64,000 bases of DNA from Anas platyrhynchos. Taxonomy: Eukaryota; Chordata; Aves; Anseriformes; Anatidae. Positions 41,701 to 50,700 of this stretch are shown piece after piece; position 1 is the stretch's first letter; every line of letters starts with the position of its first letter. The notes under the pieces were generated by a model. That model ran no database searches and had not been told where the DNA came from. It worked only from the letters and a program-made list of their open reading frames with translations. Position numbers and translations under genes: made by a program. Location: assembly GCF_047663525.1 (NCBI RefSeq), contig NC_092603.1:599501-663500 (forward strand), given 5' to 3'.

Positions 41701-43525
41701 CCAGCCCCCCGAATTCCCCCCATTCCCCCCCAGCCCCTCAAGCCCCCCTAAATTCCCCCATTCCCCCCAGTCCCCCTCAAATCCCCCCCAGCCCCCCAAA
41801 CCCCCCAAACCCCCCCAGGACCCCCCGAACCCCCCAAATCCCCCAAATCCCCCCAGCCCCCCCAAATCCCCCCAGGACCCCCCTGAGCTCCCCCACGCAC
41901 CGCTGTGCTCCTTCTTCACCCAGAGCCCCACGGCCGCCTGGACCCCCCCCCCAACCCCCCAAATCCCCCCCACCCCCCCCCAACCCCCCCCCCACCCCCC
42001 CCACCCCCCCACACCCCCCCACACCCCCCCACCCCTCTATTCCTCCACCCCCCAATTCCTCTATTCCCCCCACCCCCCACCCCCCCACCCCCCACACCCC
42101 CCCACCCCCCCCACCCCCCCACCCCCCCACCCCCCCCAAACCCCCCCACCACCCCTCTATCCCCCCAAATCCTCTAAATCCCCCTAATCCCTCTAAATCT
42201 CTTAAACTCCCCCAACCTACCCCCCAAGTCCCCCCAAATCCCCCCTAAACCCCCCCCAAATCCCCCTGACCCCCCTCAAACCCCCCAGGCCCCCCCCAAT
42301 CCCCCCCAAATCCCCCAGCCCCCCCCCGATCCCCCAATACCCCCTGACCCCCCCCAAACCCCCCTAAACTCCCCCAATCCCTCAAACCCCTCAAACTCCC
42401 CCAGGCACCCCCCAAACCCCCCCAATTCCCCCAATTCCCCCCAGCACCCCCAACCCCCCCCAAATCCCCCAATTCTCCCCAGGCCCCCCCCCAGCCCCTC
42501 ACTTGCTGGTGCCCTCCTCCACCCCAGAGCCCCACGGCCGCTTGGGCAGGGCTGCTCCAGGAAGAGCATCCGCATCACCCCCGCCTGCGCCAGCCCCGGC
42601 AGCTCCCTGCGGACCCCCGCAAGCGTCAGGGGGGGGCACAACACCGGCAGCCCCCCTTAAGAAAAACCCGCCCCTGAAACCCTTAATGCAAAGTTTTAGG
42701 TTTTGGGGAAAAAAACCAGGTTTTATTTTTTTATTCTATTCCATTTTTTCCATTTTTTTTGATTCCATTCCATTCCATTCCATTCGGGTTGATTCCATTC
42801 CGTTCCATTCCTTTCTATTTCTTGCATTTTTTCCATTCTATTCCATTCCATTCCGTTCCATTCTGTTCCGTTCCATTTTGTGTCTCCATTCCATTCCATT
42901 CCATTCCATTCCATTTTTCCATTTCATTACATTCCATTCCATTCCATTCCATTCCATTCCATTCCATTCCATTTTTTCCATTCCATTCCATTCCATTCCA
43001 TTTCGTTTCGTTCTATTCCATTCCCTCCATTCCACTTCCACTCCGGATTTCTTCTATTTCTTTTCTTTTCTCTCCATTCCATTCCATTCCATTCCATTCC
43101 ATTCCATTCCATTTTTTCCCATTCCATTCGATTCCACTCGTGTTTCTTTCCATTCCACACCATTCCATTTCTTTGCATTCCATTCCAATTCTTTCCATTC
43201 CATTCTATTCCGTTTCCACTGCATTCCATTCCATTCTGGCCATTCCATTTGCGATTTCAATCTTTTTCATCATCATTTCAATTACTTTCATTATTTTTAT
43301 TTTTCTATTTTTAAAAGTTTTATTTTTTATTTTTTTTATTTTTTCTGTTTTTTTATTTTTTTTAGGGGTTTTTTTATTTATTTATTTTTGATGGGGGGAA
43401 TATTATTCAAGACGGCCAGGCAGGTGGCGGGTGTCCGTACAGGCGGTCCAGGACGGGGGGCTGAGCCCCCGCAGGAACTCGTGGAGGTCTGCACTGCAGC
43501 TGCTCCTGCAGCCGGGCCGCTTCAT
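29625..43525 (-). CDS. GTF2H4: TFIIH core subunit 4 (p52)
   Basis: p52 anchors and stimulates the XPB helicase within TFIIH, acting in RNA polymerase II promoter opening and nucleotide excision repair in the nucleus. Twelve exon blocks appear in family order on -: 43,525-43,409; 42,606-42,503; 40,716-40,610; 39,167-39,101; 38,166-38,076; 36,574-36,462; 36,359-36,291; 35,492-35,408; 33,539-33,408; 33,326-33,198; 31,330-31,132; 29,751-29,625. Landmarks: FLRGLSP, VMRMLFLEQ, NLRVALLG, AEERWE, RGMDLVGIL, GFGLVFQ, GFVLVET, IIHFLRT, ISLWELER and LMVVTP. Most introns have standard boundaries, but many exons need one or two frame changes to follow the p52 sequence and the C-terminal tail is missing. 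Either a decaying copy or heavy indel error. Introns are almost pure minisatellite. Confidence 0.92.
29762..30640. repeat. AAAAATTGGGGGGCAAAAATAA array
   Basis: Units of about 15-22 bp, A-rich and G-rich on +, filling GTF2H4 intron 11 next to the last exon. Confidence 0.95.
30640..31125. repeat. GGGGACCCCCAGGATTTT array
   Basis: Units of about 18-22 bp (GACCCCCCAGGATTTTGGG), with composite blocks containing GGCATTGGGGACA. It fills the intron part next to exon 11. Confidence 0.93.
31132..31330 (-). CDS. GTF2H4: GTF2H4 exon 11
   Basis: Acceptor CATCCAG and donor GAGG|GTGGGG. Starts IIHFLRT and ends SLWELERTGLRFSE, with TPIITTIT between, all matching p52. About 80 bp in the middle do not fit and may be a tiny intron or an insertion. 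At least two frame changes. Confidence 0.85.
31420..33190 (-). repeat. Array of GTF2H4 exon 10 ends with splice donors
   Basis: Units of about 150-340 bp, each with C-rich CCCCAAAATC filler plus a copy of the exon 10 3' end and donor. On -, copies of codons like AISNGITADQ followed by GTGGGG (GTAGGT in the last) occur near 33.04, 32.89, 32.71, 32.55, 32.40, 32.24, 32.09, 31.91 and 31.57 kb: nine extra copies. Several resemble the mammalian p52 sequence (IASGITAQQ) more closely than the genuine exon end does. Confidence 0.9.
33198..33326 (-). CDS. GTF2H4: GTF2H4 exon 10
   Basis: ELQIALIALFSELLS, then in another frame FPELVVAQVDEDSVQ and AIADGELAAD, ending CAG|GTGGGG. The acceptor is unclear; TATAAATACGGAG precedes the first matching codons. 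One frame change after LLS. Confidence 0.87.
33408..33539 (-). CDS. GTF2H4: GTF2H4 exon 9
   Basis: Acceptor CCAAAAAAG and donor CACCG|GTACCC. Codes for PTRLAIALASGG, then GFVLVETGSRIYAYT after a frame change in a C-rich segment. Confidence 0.87.
33560..35030. repeat. GGGGACGAGGAAAT array
   Basis: About 100 units of 13-14 bp (GGGGACAAGGAAAT, GGGACGAGGAAAT). The GGAA core recurs throughout. It fills most of GTF2H4 intron 8. Confidence 0.97.
35030..35398. repeat. GGGATTGGGGTCGG array
   Basis: Units of 6-12 bp (GGGATTGGGGTC, GGGATCGGGTC) that join the previous array and stop about 10 bp from the donor of exon 8. Confidence 0.95.
35408..35492 (-). CDS. GTF2H4: GTF2H4 exon 8
   Basis: Acceptor GCCGCCAG, donor GGAAG|GTGGGG. 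DFSVEG..., FLRHLRGFGLVFQEE. A base missing after EG and a base added before FLR shift the middle (GESLLS in the alternative frame) and restore it. Confidence 0.88.
35500..36290. repeat. C-rich intron 7 sequence
   Basis: TTCTCCATTCTCC-type pyrimidine sequence (35.5-35.82 kb), then CCCCCAAACCCCAAATCCCC repeats up to exon 7. Confidence 0.85.
36291..36359 (-). CDS. GTF2H4: GTF2H4 exon 7
   Basis: RGMDLVGILAFLLGLS...STLGK followed by GTTTGG. Close match to the p52 RGMDLVEILSFLF segment, without a frame break. Confidence 0.92.
36462..36574 (-). CDS. GTF2H4: GTF2H4 exon 6
   Basis: Acceptor CCCCGCAG, donor CAAAG|GTGAGG. TYAGF, then QFLLL (frame +1), then DTPPQL (original frame): a compensated pair of indels. 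The end DLQLLRG is diverged. Confidence 0.78.
36640..38070. repeat. CCCCAAAATC intron 5 array with 160-bp CCATATAAAAA blocks
   Basis: C-rich repeats throughout. At 37,265, 37,428, 37,588, 37,742 and 37,912 a CCCATATAAAAA plus T/C-rich segment recurs every about 160 bp, a higher-order unit. Confidence 0.9.
38076..38166 (-). CDS. GTF2H4: GTF2H4 exon 5
   Basis: Acceptor CCCCCCAG, donor AGAGAG|GTGGGG. VILHFMEPQEPAV, then QDLAQLLVQAGLVE after a one-base insertion. Confidence 0.9.
38170..39095. repeat. CCCCAAAAACACC / CCCCCAA array (intron 4)
   Basis: CCCCAAAAACAC units near exon 5, then poly-C with CAATCACC and TCATC variants. Confidence 0.9.
39101..39167 (-). CDS. GTF2H4: GTF2H4 exon 4
   Basis: RLGPNKARARSARLDGAEERWE then GTAGAG, matching the p52 LGPDKHAR...EERWE segment in a single frame. 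Poor acceptor (GGGGGGAG). Confidence 0.85.
39180..40600. repeat. CCCCCCAATTGCC / CCCCCAACCCC array (intron 3)
   Basis: Poly-C broken by CAATTG, CAAATC and CTTTATC. One single-copy GC patch at about 39,190-39,330 without recognised coding content. Confidence 0.9.
40610..40716 (-). CDS. GTF2H4: GTF2H4 exon 3
   Basis: Donor CTGGGG|GTGAGT. LRLWH, LPGG and GVALHRFPTRNLRVALLG lie in three frames in the p52 order. The 5' end is uncertain; several AG acceptors lie between 40,716 and 40,750. Confidence 0.85.
40800..41170. repeat. GGGACCCCCCAAATAT array
   Basis: Units of about 20-25 bp with CCAAATATTGGGACCCCC and CCCATAGGGA(C/G)CCCC. Each is partly self-complementary (GGG...CCC). Confidence 0.9.
41532..41576 (-). 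pseudogene. GTF2H4: GTF2H4 exon 2 3'-half, extra copy b
   Basis: VQAAVGG-PWVKKEHSK followed by donor AGCAA|GTGCGT. Only the 3' half of the exon is present and there is no acceptor. Confidence 0.85.
41901..41943 (-). pseudogene. GTF2H4: GTF2H4 exon 2 3'-half, extra copy a
   Basis: VQAAVGLWVKKEHS followed by GTGCGT. This copy keeps the p52 LWVKKEFSK segment better than the full exon at 42.5 kb does, so it may be the functional end or the older copy. Confidence 0.85.
42503..42606 (-). CDS. GTF2H4: GTF2H4 exon 2
   Basis: Acceptor GTCCGCAG, donor AGCAA|GTGAGG. ELPGLAQAGVMRMLFLEQ matches p52 well; the end after QAAVGLW is diverged and frame-shifted. Confidence 0.92.
42745..43245. repeat. (ATTCC)n pentanucleotide array
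   Basis: CCATTCCATTCC with TTTTTTCC and TTTCC interruptions. Complement of the (GGAAT)n array at 5.84 kb. Confidence 0.95.
43250..43400. other. T-rich spacer next to exon 1
   Basis: TTTTATTTTT and ATTTATTTATTT sequence abuts the last codons of GTF2H4 exon 1 with no visible splice donor. Confidence 0.6.
43409..43525 (-). CDS. GTF2H4: GTF2H4 exon 1 (start)
   Basis: ATG at 43,525-43,523, just after a poly-A run on + (43,541-43,563). Matches: LQCR, then LHEFLRGLSP, then VLDRLYGHP, then ATCLAV, each in a different frame. No GT donor where the family has one; AT-rich sequence follows at once. Confidence 0.82.
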
Positions 43526-43579
43526 CCTCGCGGCCCCCAAAAAAAAAAAAAAAAAAAAAAAAAATTGGGGGTGACCTAG

Positions 43580-44390
43580 GGGAGAAAAGATAGTGTCAGG
43601 GGGGTCCAACCCCCCATCACCCCAGCCCCCCCTTATCGCCCCCAGCACCCCCTTCAACACCCCCATACCCCCCCCAAATCCCCCCCAAGGCCTCAGATGC
43701 CCCTTTAATACCCCCCCATTACCCCAAATCCCCCCTACACCCCCAGCCCCCCTTTAATGCCCTGAGCCCCCCATTTGCCCCTGCCACCTCCCTCCACCCC
43801 CAACCCCCCCATCACCCCCAGACCCCCCCCAACCCCCAAAACCCCCACCACCCCCAAAGGCTCCAGATGCCCCCCCAGGCCCCCAACTACCCCCAGCCCC
43901 CCCCTCACCACCCCCAGACCCCCCTTTACCCCCAAGACCCCCCCACCGCCCCCATAACCCCCACCACCCCACCCCCAAACTCCTCTCAGGCCCCTCCCCA
44001 TCCAGCAGCCTCCCCACCAGAGCCCCCAGGCCCCCAGCCTCCTCTTTGCCCCCAGAACCCCCCAAACCCCCCAATCCTCCAGACCCCCTCAAGCCCCCAA
44101 ATCCTCTAGGCCCCCATTACCCCAGAGCCCCCCGCCCCCCCAGCCCCCCGATGCCCCCATAACCCCACCCCAGCCCCCCACCACCCCCAGCCCCCACCCC
44201 CCCAGGGCCCCCCATCACCCCAGACCCCCCTCTTTACCCCCTTATTGCCCCCATACCCCCCAAACCCCCCCCAACCCCCAATCCCCCAGGCCCCCCCCCA
44301 ATCCCCCAGCCCCCCTCAACCCCCCACCCCCCGACGCCCCAGCCCCCCCTTCCCCCTCCCCCCCCTCCTCTCTCACCCCCCCCTCCCCTC
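43580..44390. repeat. CCCCCAGACCCCC array
   Basis: C-rich imperfect units with CCCCCAG, ACCACCCCCA and TTTACCCCC between GTF2H4 exon 1 and the promoter interval. GTF2H4 5' untranslated sequence may lie here but I see no clear exon. Confidence 0.85.
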
Positions 44391-44394
44391 ACCT

Positions 44395-44559
44395 CGGCGC
44401 GCGCGCCCCGGCCGGCCGCCAGGCCCCGCCCCTTCGTGGCCACGCCTATCCCCAAGCCACGCCGAGCCCCAAGCCGCGCCCCATTGGCTGGGAGAGAGGG
44501 GTGTGGCTGTGTCACGCGCCCTCAGCTTCCGGTCACGCGACTTCTCGGTGGCCCCGATC
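44395..44559. promoter_or_regulatory. Shared GTF2H4/VARS2 CpG promoter
   Basis: CpG-rich single-copy sequence between the two divergent genes. It contains CGCGCGCGC, a GC box (CCCCGCCCC, about 44,425), an inverted CCAAT box (CCATTGGCTG, about 44,482) and CTTCCGGTCACG (ETS-like, about 44,526) 33 bp before the VARS2 ATG. No TATA. Typical of housekeeping bidirectional promoters. Confidence 0.65.
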
Positions 44560-44786
44560 ATGGCGGCGCCCATGGCGCCCCTGGCCCCGCGGGTGGCCGG
44601 GGTCTGGCTCGGCGGCTGCTGCTGCTCGGCGCCGGTCTTCCGCTTTCGGCGTCGGTGCTGTTCCGGTTCCGGGTGGCGATGATCCTGTTCGTCGTCCGAG
44701 CAGGCCCGGCTCCGCGGGCGGCAGCACCGGGAGGAGGCGGCGGGAGGCCAGGAGGGAGCGGGAGGAGAGGGGGCCGTGGGGAGCAG
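44560..44786 (+). CDS. VARS2: VARS2 exon 1, mitochondrial leader
   Basis: ATG at 44,560 opens [14 protein letters not shown], Arg-rich and acid-free as expected of a targeting leader, but this frame stops at 44,682. The frame that fits the family after the leader ([14 protein letters not shown]) is a different one, so an indel or missed micro-intron lies between. Donor GAGCAG|GTGGGG. Confidence 0.7.
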
Positions 44787-47700
44787 GTGGGGGGCGCTGG
44801 GGGGGCACTGGGAGGGACTGGGGAGGGACTGGGAGGGGACTGGGAGGGACTGGGGGCACTGGGAGGGGATTGGGGGCACTGGGAGGGACTGGGGAGGCAC
44901 TGGGAGGGATTGGGGGGCACTGGGAGGGGATTGGGGGGCACTGGGAGGGGATTGGGGGCACTGGGAGGGACTGGGAGGGACTGGGAGGGATTGGGGGGGT
45001 CTGGGAGGGGATTGGGGTGGGACTGGAGGGATTAGGGGGCACTGGGAGGGACTGGAGGGACTTGGAGGGGACTGGGAGGGACTGGAGGGGATTGGGAGGG
45101 ATTGGGAGGGATTGGGGGCACTGGGAGGGATTGGGGGGACTGGGAGGGGATTGGGAGGGGCTCTGAGCCATTGGGAGGGACTGGGAGGGGTATTGGGGGC
45201 ACTGGGAGGGACTGGAGGGACTTGGGGGCACTTGGAGGGTACTGGGAGGGGATTGGGAGGGACTGGGAGGGACTGGGAGGGATCTGGGAGGGACTGGGAG
45301 GGATCGGGGAGGGACTGGGGAGGGACTGGGGGGGACTGGGGAGGGGATTGGGGGGGCTGGGGAGGGACTGGGAGGGGATGGGGGAGGGGATTGGGGAGGG
45401 ATCGGGGGGAGTAGAGGGGTTGGGGGGGCACTGGGAGGGACTGGGAGGGACTGGGGAGACTGGGAGGGATTGGGAGGGACTGGGAGGGGATTGGAGGGAC
45501 TGGGAGGGATTGAAGGGGCACTGGGGGGGACTGGGAGGGATTGGGGGGGTCTGGAGGGGATCGGGAGGGACTGGAGGGGATTGGGGGCACTGGGAGGGGA
45601 TCGGGGGACTGGAGGGGACTGGGGGGCACTGGGAGGGACTGGGGGGCACTGGAGGGGATTGGGGGGCACTGGGTGGGGATTGGGGGGCACTGGGAGGGAC
45701 TGGGGGCAGTGGAGGGGACTGGGAGGGGATTAGGGGAGGACTGGGAGGGGATTGGGGGGCACTGGGGGGCACTGGGAGGGGATTGGGGGCACTGGGAGGG
45801 ACTGGGAGGGATTGGGGGGATTGGGGGCACTGGGACGGGATTGGGGGGATTGGAGGGGACTGGGGGGACTGGGAGGGACTGGGCGGGGACTGGGAGGGGT
45901 CTGGGAGAACTGGAAGGGACTGGGGGGCACTGGGAGTAACTGGGGGAACTGGGGACACTAGGAGAAGCTGGGAGGGGCACTGGGAGCGACTGGGGGGTAC
46001 TGGGAGTGACTGGGAGGAACTGGGGGGACACTGGGAGCAATGGGAGGGTACTGGGAGGAACTGGAGGACACTGGGAGCAACTGGGACAACCTGGTGAGCG
46101 TCTGGGACGCAATTTGGGGAAACATTGGGGGGCCCAGTTGGAGTTGGGAGCAGGATTGCTGGTCCCTTACTGTTGATGGTTCTACTGGTTGATGGCCTCC
46201 ATACTGGCTTGCTCATCCTAGTTTGTAGTGGTTTATCTGTTTTAAATGGTTTCTACTGGTGATACTGGTTTTAAACTGGCTCATACTGGTTTTTAGTGGC
46301 TCATAGTATCATACTGGTTTATACTGGTCCTCACCTGGCCATACTGGGCCATACTGGTTTTACTGGCTTGGTTCATAGTATTTGTACTGTGCTTACTGTT
46401 TTAAACAGTCTTGTACTGGTTACTGTTTTTACTGGTCTATACTGGTTTATACTGGTCTACTGGCTCACAGTACTGGTCTACTGGTCTATACTGGTCTGTA
46501 TGGCCTTATGCTTGGTTCTGCACTGGTCCATATCCTGGTTTCTATTGGTTTGGCTCATATGAGTTCATACTGACCTTTACTGTTTTTTTAATGGGGTCAA
46601 TCTGGTTCTACGTTTTCTTTTACTGGTGATACTGGTTTCTTCCACTGGTTTATACGGTCTACACTGGTTTACTGGTTCTTTGTTGATTTCTACTGGTCTA
46701 TTGAAATTTTATACCTAGGTTGATACCTGGTTTTTACTGGTTCTGGTTGATACTAGTTCATAGTGATCTTGACCATTTTTTAACAGTTTTTACTGGTTTA
46801 TACTGTTTTTTACTGGTCTATACTGGTTGTACTGGTTTCTACTGATTTTTACTGGTTTATACTGGTCTTACTGGTCTTGACTGGTTTTCAGCCACTCCCC
46901 GTCCCCCAAAGCCTGGCGCCCCAAACCGGTGGTGGAAGATGAGCAACCCCCTGTAACCGACGGCAAAGGGTGAGCAAAGAAAACGAACCCCAAAACCGGG
47001 GGGAACGCCCCCAAAATTGGCGGTATCGACCCCAAAAAAGGGTTGTGGGGACCCTGTGGTGACCCCAAAATTTTTTGGCCAGCCACGGGCCCTGCCCCTC
47101 CCCAGCCCCCGCCACGTGGAAGGCCGCCTGGGGGGCCTGGTGGGAACGGAGCCGCCTCCCACCCCCCCCCGCCACCCCAAAATTGGGGGGAAACCCCGAA
47201 AATGAGACCCCAAAGGGGGAAACCCCAAAAAGGAGACCCCAAAAGGGACCCCAAAAGGGGGCGGGTGCTGAGCCTGGTGCTGCCCCTGAATGTTACCGGG
47301 CGGCTCCACGTGGGGTCACGCCCGGGGGTGGCGCTGCAGGACGCCCTGGTGAGAGGTGGTTAGTTTTTGGGGTGAAAAAGGGGACTTTGGGGTTTTGGGG
47401 TTTGGGGGTGAAGGGGGGAAATGGGGGGTAATGGGGTTTTGGGGGGTTTGGGGGTGAAGGGAGGGGAATTTGGGTTCTGGGAGGGTTGGGGGGTTTGGGG
47501 TTCTGGGGATTTGGGGTTTTTGGGGGTGAAAAGAGGGATTTTGGGGTTTTGGGGTTTGGGGGTGAAGGGGGGGAAATGGGGGATAATGGGGGTTTTGGGG
47601 GGTTTGGGGTGAAAAGGGAGGGAATTGGGGTTCTGGGAGGGTTGGGGGTTTGGGGGTTCTGGGGGGATTTGGGTTTTTGGGTGGAAAAAGGGGATTTTGG

Positions 47701-50700
47701 GGTTTGGGGGTTCCCTTGGGGAGGGTAAAAAAGGGGTTTGGAGGTGGTTTTGGGGTGAAAAGGGGGGGTTTGGGGTGGTTCCCAGGTGGAAGGGGAGGGA
47801 ATTCTGTTTTGGGGGTTCTGGGGTCTGGTTTTGGGGTGAAAAAGGGGGATTTGGGGGTTCTGGGGTTGGGGTGGAGGGGGGAAGGGGGGTGAATGGGGGG
47901 GATGGGGGGATTTGGGGGGTTTTGGGGTGAAAAGGGGGGTTTGGGGGAAGGGGAGGGAATTGGGTTCTGGGAGGGTTGGGGGGATCTGGGGTTTTGGGGG
48001 AAAGGGGGTTTGGGGGTTTTTGGGGTGAAAAGGGGTTTGGGGTTTGGGGTGGATGGGGGGGGATGGGGGGTTTGGGGGGTTTTGGGGGGTTTTGGGGTGA
48101 AAAGGGGGTTTGGGGGGAAAGGGGAGGGAATTTGGGGTCCTGGGGAGGGTTGGGGGGATTTGGGGTTTTTGGGGTGAAAAGGGGATTTGGGGGGTTTTGG
48201 GGTTTGGGGGAGTTTGGGGGGCTGAAAAGGGGGGGTTGGGGTGGTTTTGGGGCGGAAGGGTTTGGGGAGCTGGGAGTTTTGGGGGAAGGGGAGGGGAATT
48301 TGGGGTTCTGGGGGGATTTGGGGTTCTGGGGGTCTTGGTTTCTGGGTGAAAAGGGGGATTCTGGGGTTTTAGGGGTTTGGGGTGGATGGGGGGAAAGGAG
48401 GGAATGGGGGGTTTTGGGGTGAAGGGGTTTGGGGGAAGAGGAAGGAATTGGGGGTTTGGGGAGGTTGGCAGGGGTTTGGGGTTCTGGGGGGATTTGGGGT
48501 TTTGGGGTGAAAAGGGGGATTTGGGGTTTTTGGGGTTTGGGGCGAAGGGGGGGTTTGGGGCTGCTTTGGGGTGAAAATGGGGGTTTGGGGTGGAAGGGAG
48601 GGAATTTGGGGTTCTGGGAGGGTTGGGGGGTTGGGGTTCTGGGGGATTTGGGTTTTTTTGGGGTGAAAAGGGGATTTGGGGTTTGGGGTTTGGGGGGAAG
48701 GGGGTAAAAAAGGGTTTGGAGTGGTTTTGGGGTGAAAAGGGGGGTTTGGGGTGGGGTTTAGGGTGGAAGGGTAGGACTGGTTTTGGGGGGTCTGGGGGAT
48801 TTTGGGGGTTTTGGGGCTAAAAAAGGGGATTTTGGGGTTTTGGGGTTTGGGGTGGATGGGGGGAAAAGGGGGTGAAGTGGGGGGTTTTGGGGGTTTTGGG
48901 GTGAAAAAAGGGGGTTTGGGGGGAAGGGGAGGAATTTTGGTTTTGGGGGGGTTTGGGGTTTTGGGGTGAAAAAAAGGGGTTTTTGGGGAAAAAAGGGGGG
49001 TTTGGGGTTTTTGGGGGATTTTTGGGGGGGGTTATGTTTTTGGGGAGGGGGTTTGGGATTTTTTGGGGGGGGATTTGTTTTTTGGGGGGTTTTGGAGGGA
49101 GTTTGTTTTTTTGGGGGGGGGTTGGGGATTTTTGGGAGGATTTGGGGTTTTTGAAGGGATTTGGGGTTTTGGGGAGGGGGTTGGGGTTTTTGGGAGGATT
49201 TGGGGTTTTTGGAGGGATTTGGGGTTTGGGGGGGTTGGGGTTTTGGGGAGGGGGTTGGGGTTTTTGGGAGGATTTAGGGTTTTTGTGGGGTTTGGGGTTT
49301 TTGGGGGGATTTGGGGTTTTTGGGGGGATTTGGGGTTTTTGGGGGGGTTTAGGGGTTTTGGGGGGGTTGGGTTTTTGGGGGGATTTGGGGTTTTTAGGGG
49401 GGGTTAGGATTTTTGGGAGGATTTGGGGTTTTTGGAGGGTTTAGGGGTTTTGGGGGGGTTGGGGTTTTTGGGGTGTTTTTTGGGATTTTTTTGGGGGGGG
49501 GTTTGGGTTTGGGGGGGGGTGTTTTTTGGGGTATTTTTGGGGTTTTTGGTTAACCCCCCGTGCAGGCGCCGCATGCAGGGCTGGGCCGTGCTCTGGCTGC
49601 CCGGCACCGACCACGCCGGCATCGCCACCCAGGTCAGTCCCAAAATGTCCCCAAATTGTCCCCAAATGTCCCCAAATGTCCCCAAAATGTCCCTAACAAC
49701 CCCCAATGTCCCCCAGTGTCCCCAAATTGTCCCCAAATGGCCCCAAAATGGCCCCAAAATGTCCCCAAAATGGCCCCAAATTGTCCCCAAGTGTCCCCAA
49801 ATTGTCCCCAAATGTCCCCAAGCCCCCCCAAATGTCCCCAATGTCCCTCCCCAGTGTCCCCCAGCCCCCCCCCAATGTCCCCAAGTGTCCCCAAGGCTCC
49901 CCAAGTGTCCCCAAATTGTCCCCAAATGTCCCCAATGTCCCCCCAAATGTCCCCAAGACCCCCCCCAATGCCCCCCAAACGTCCCCAAGGCCCCCCAAAA
50001 TGTCCCCAATGCCCCCTCCAGTGTCCCCAAGGCCCCCCCAAATGTCCCCAGTGTCCCTCCCCAGCCCCCCCCGATGTCCCCAAATGTCCCCAAAGCCCCT
50101 CCCAATGCCCCCCAAATGTCCCCAATACCCCCCCAAATGTCCCCAATGTCCCTCCCCAGTGTCCCCCAGCCCCCCCCAAAATGTCCCCAAGGCCCCTCCC
50201 CAAGCCCCCCCAAATGTCCCCAATGCCCCTCCCCAATGTCCCCAAATGTCCCCAAGCCTCCCCAAAATGTCCCCAAGGCCCCCCCAAATGTCCCCAATGT
50301 CCCTCCCCAGCCCCCCCCAATGTCCCCAATGCCCCCCAAACGTCCCCAAGGCCCCCCCAAATGTCCCAGTGTCCCTCCCCGGCCCCCCCCCCAATGTCCC
50401 CAAGTGTCCCCAGTGCCCCCCCAAATGTCCCCAAGCTCCCCCCGATGTCCCCAAGCGCCCCCCCAATGTCCCCAAATGTCCCCAAGCCCCCCCGGTGTCC
50501 CCAATCCCCCCCCAAATGTCCCCAAGTGTCCCCAACACCCCCCCCGATGTCCCCAAATGTCCCCAAGCCCCCCCAAATGTCCCCAATACCCCCCAAATGT
50601 CCCCAATACCCCCCAAATGTCCCCAATGTCCCCCAAATGTCCCCAAGGCCCCTCCCAATGCCCCCCAAATGTCCCCAATGCCCCCTCAACGTCCCCAAGG

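Larger units (their letters stand above)
41170..42500. repeat. CCCCCCAAATCCCCCCAGC array (intron 2)
   Basis: Poly-C array that contains two extra copies of the exon 2 3' half, at 41,532-41,576 and 41,901-41,943. Confidence 0.92.

Noticed and set aside
43540-43565. Poly(A) run as evidence of a processed retrocopy of GTF2H4
   Set aside because: The run is upstream of the ATG on the gene strand as poly-T, and the gene has introns, so it is not a retrocopy tail.
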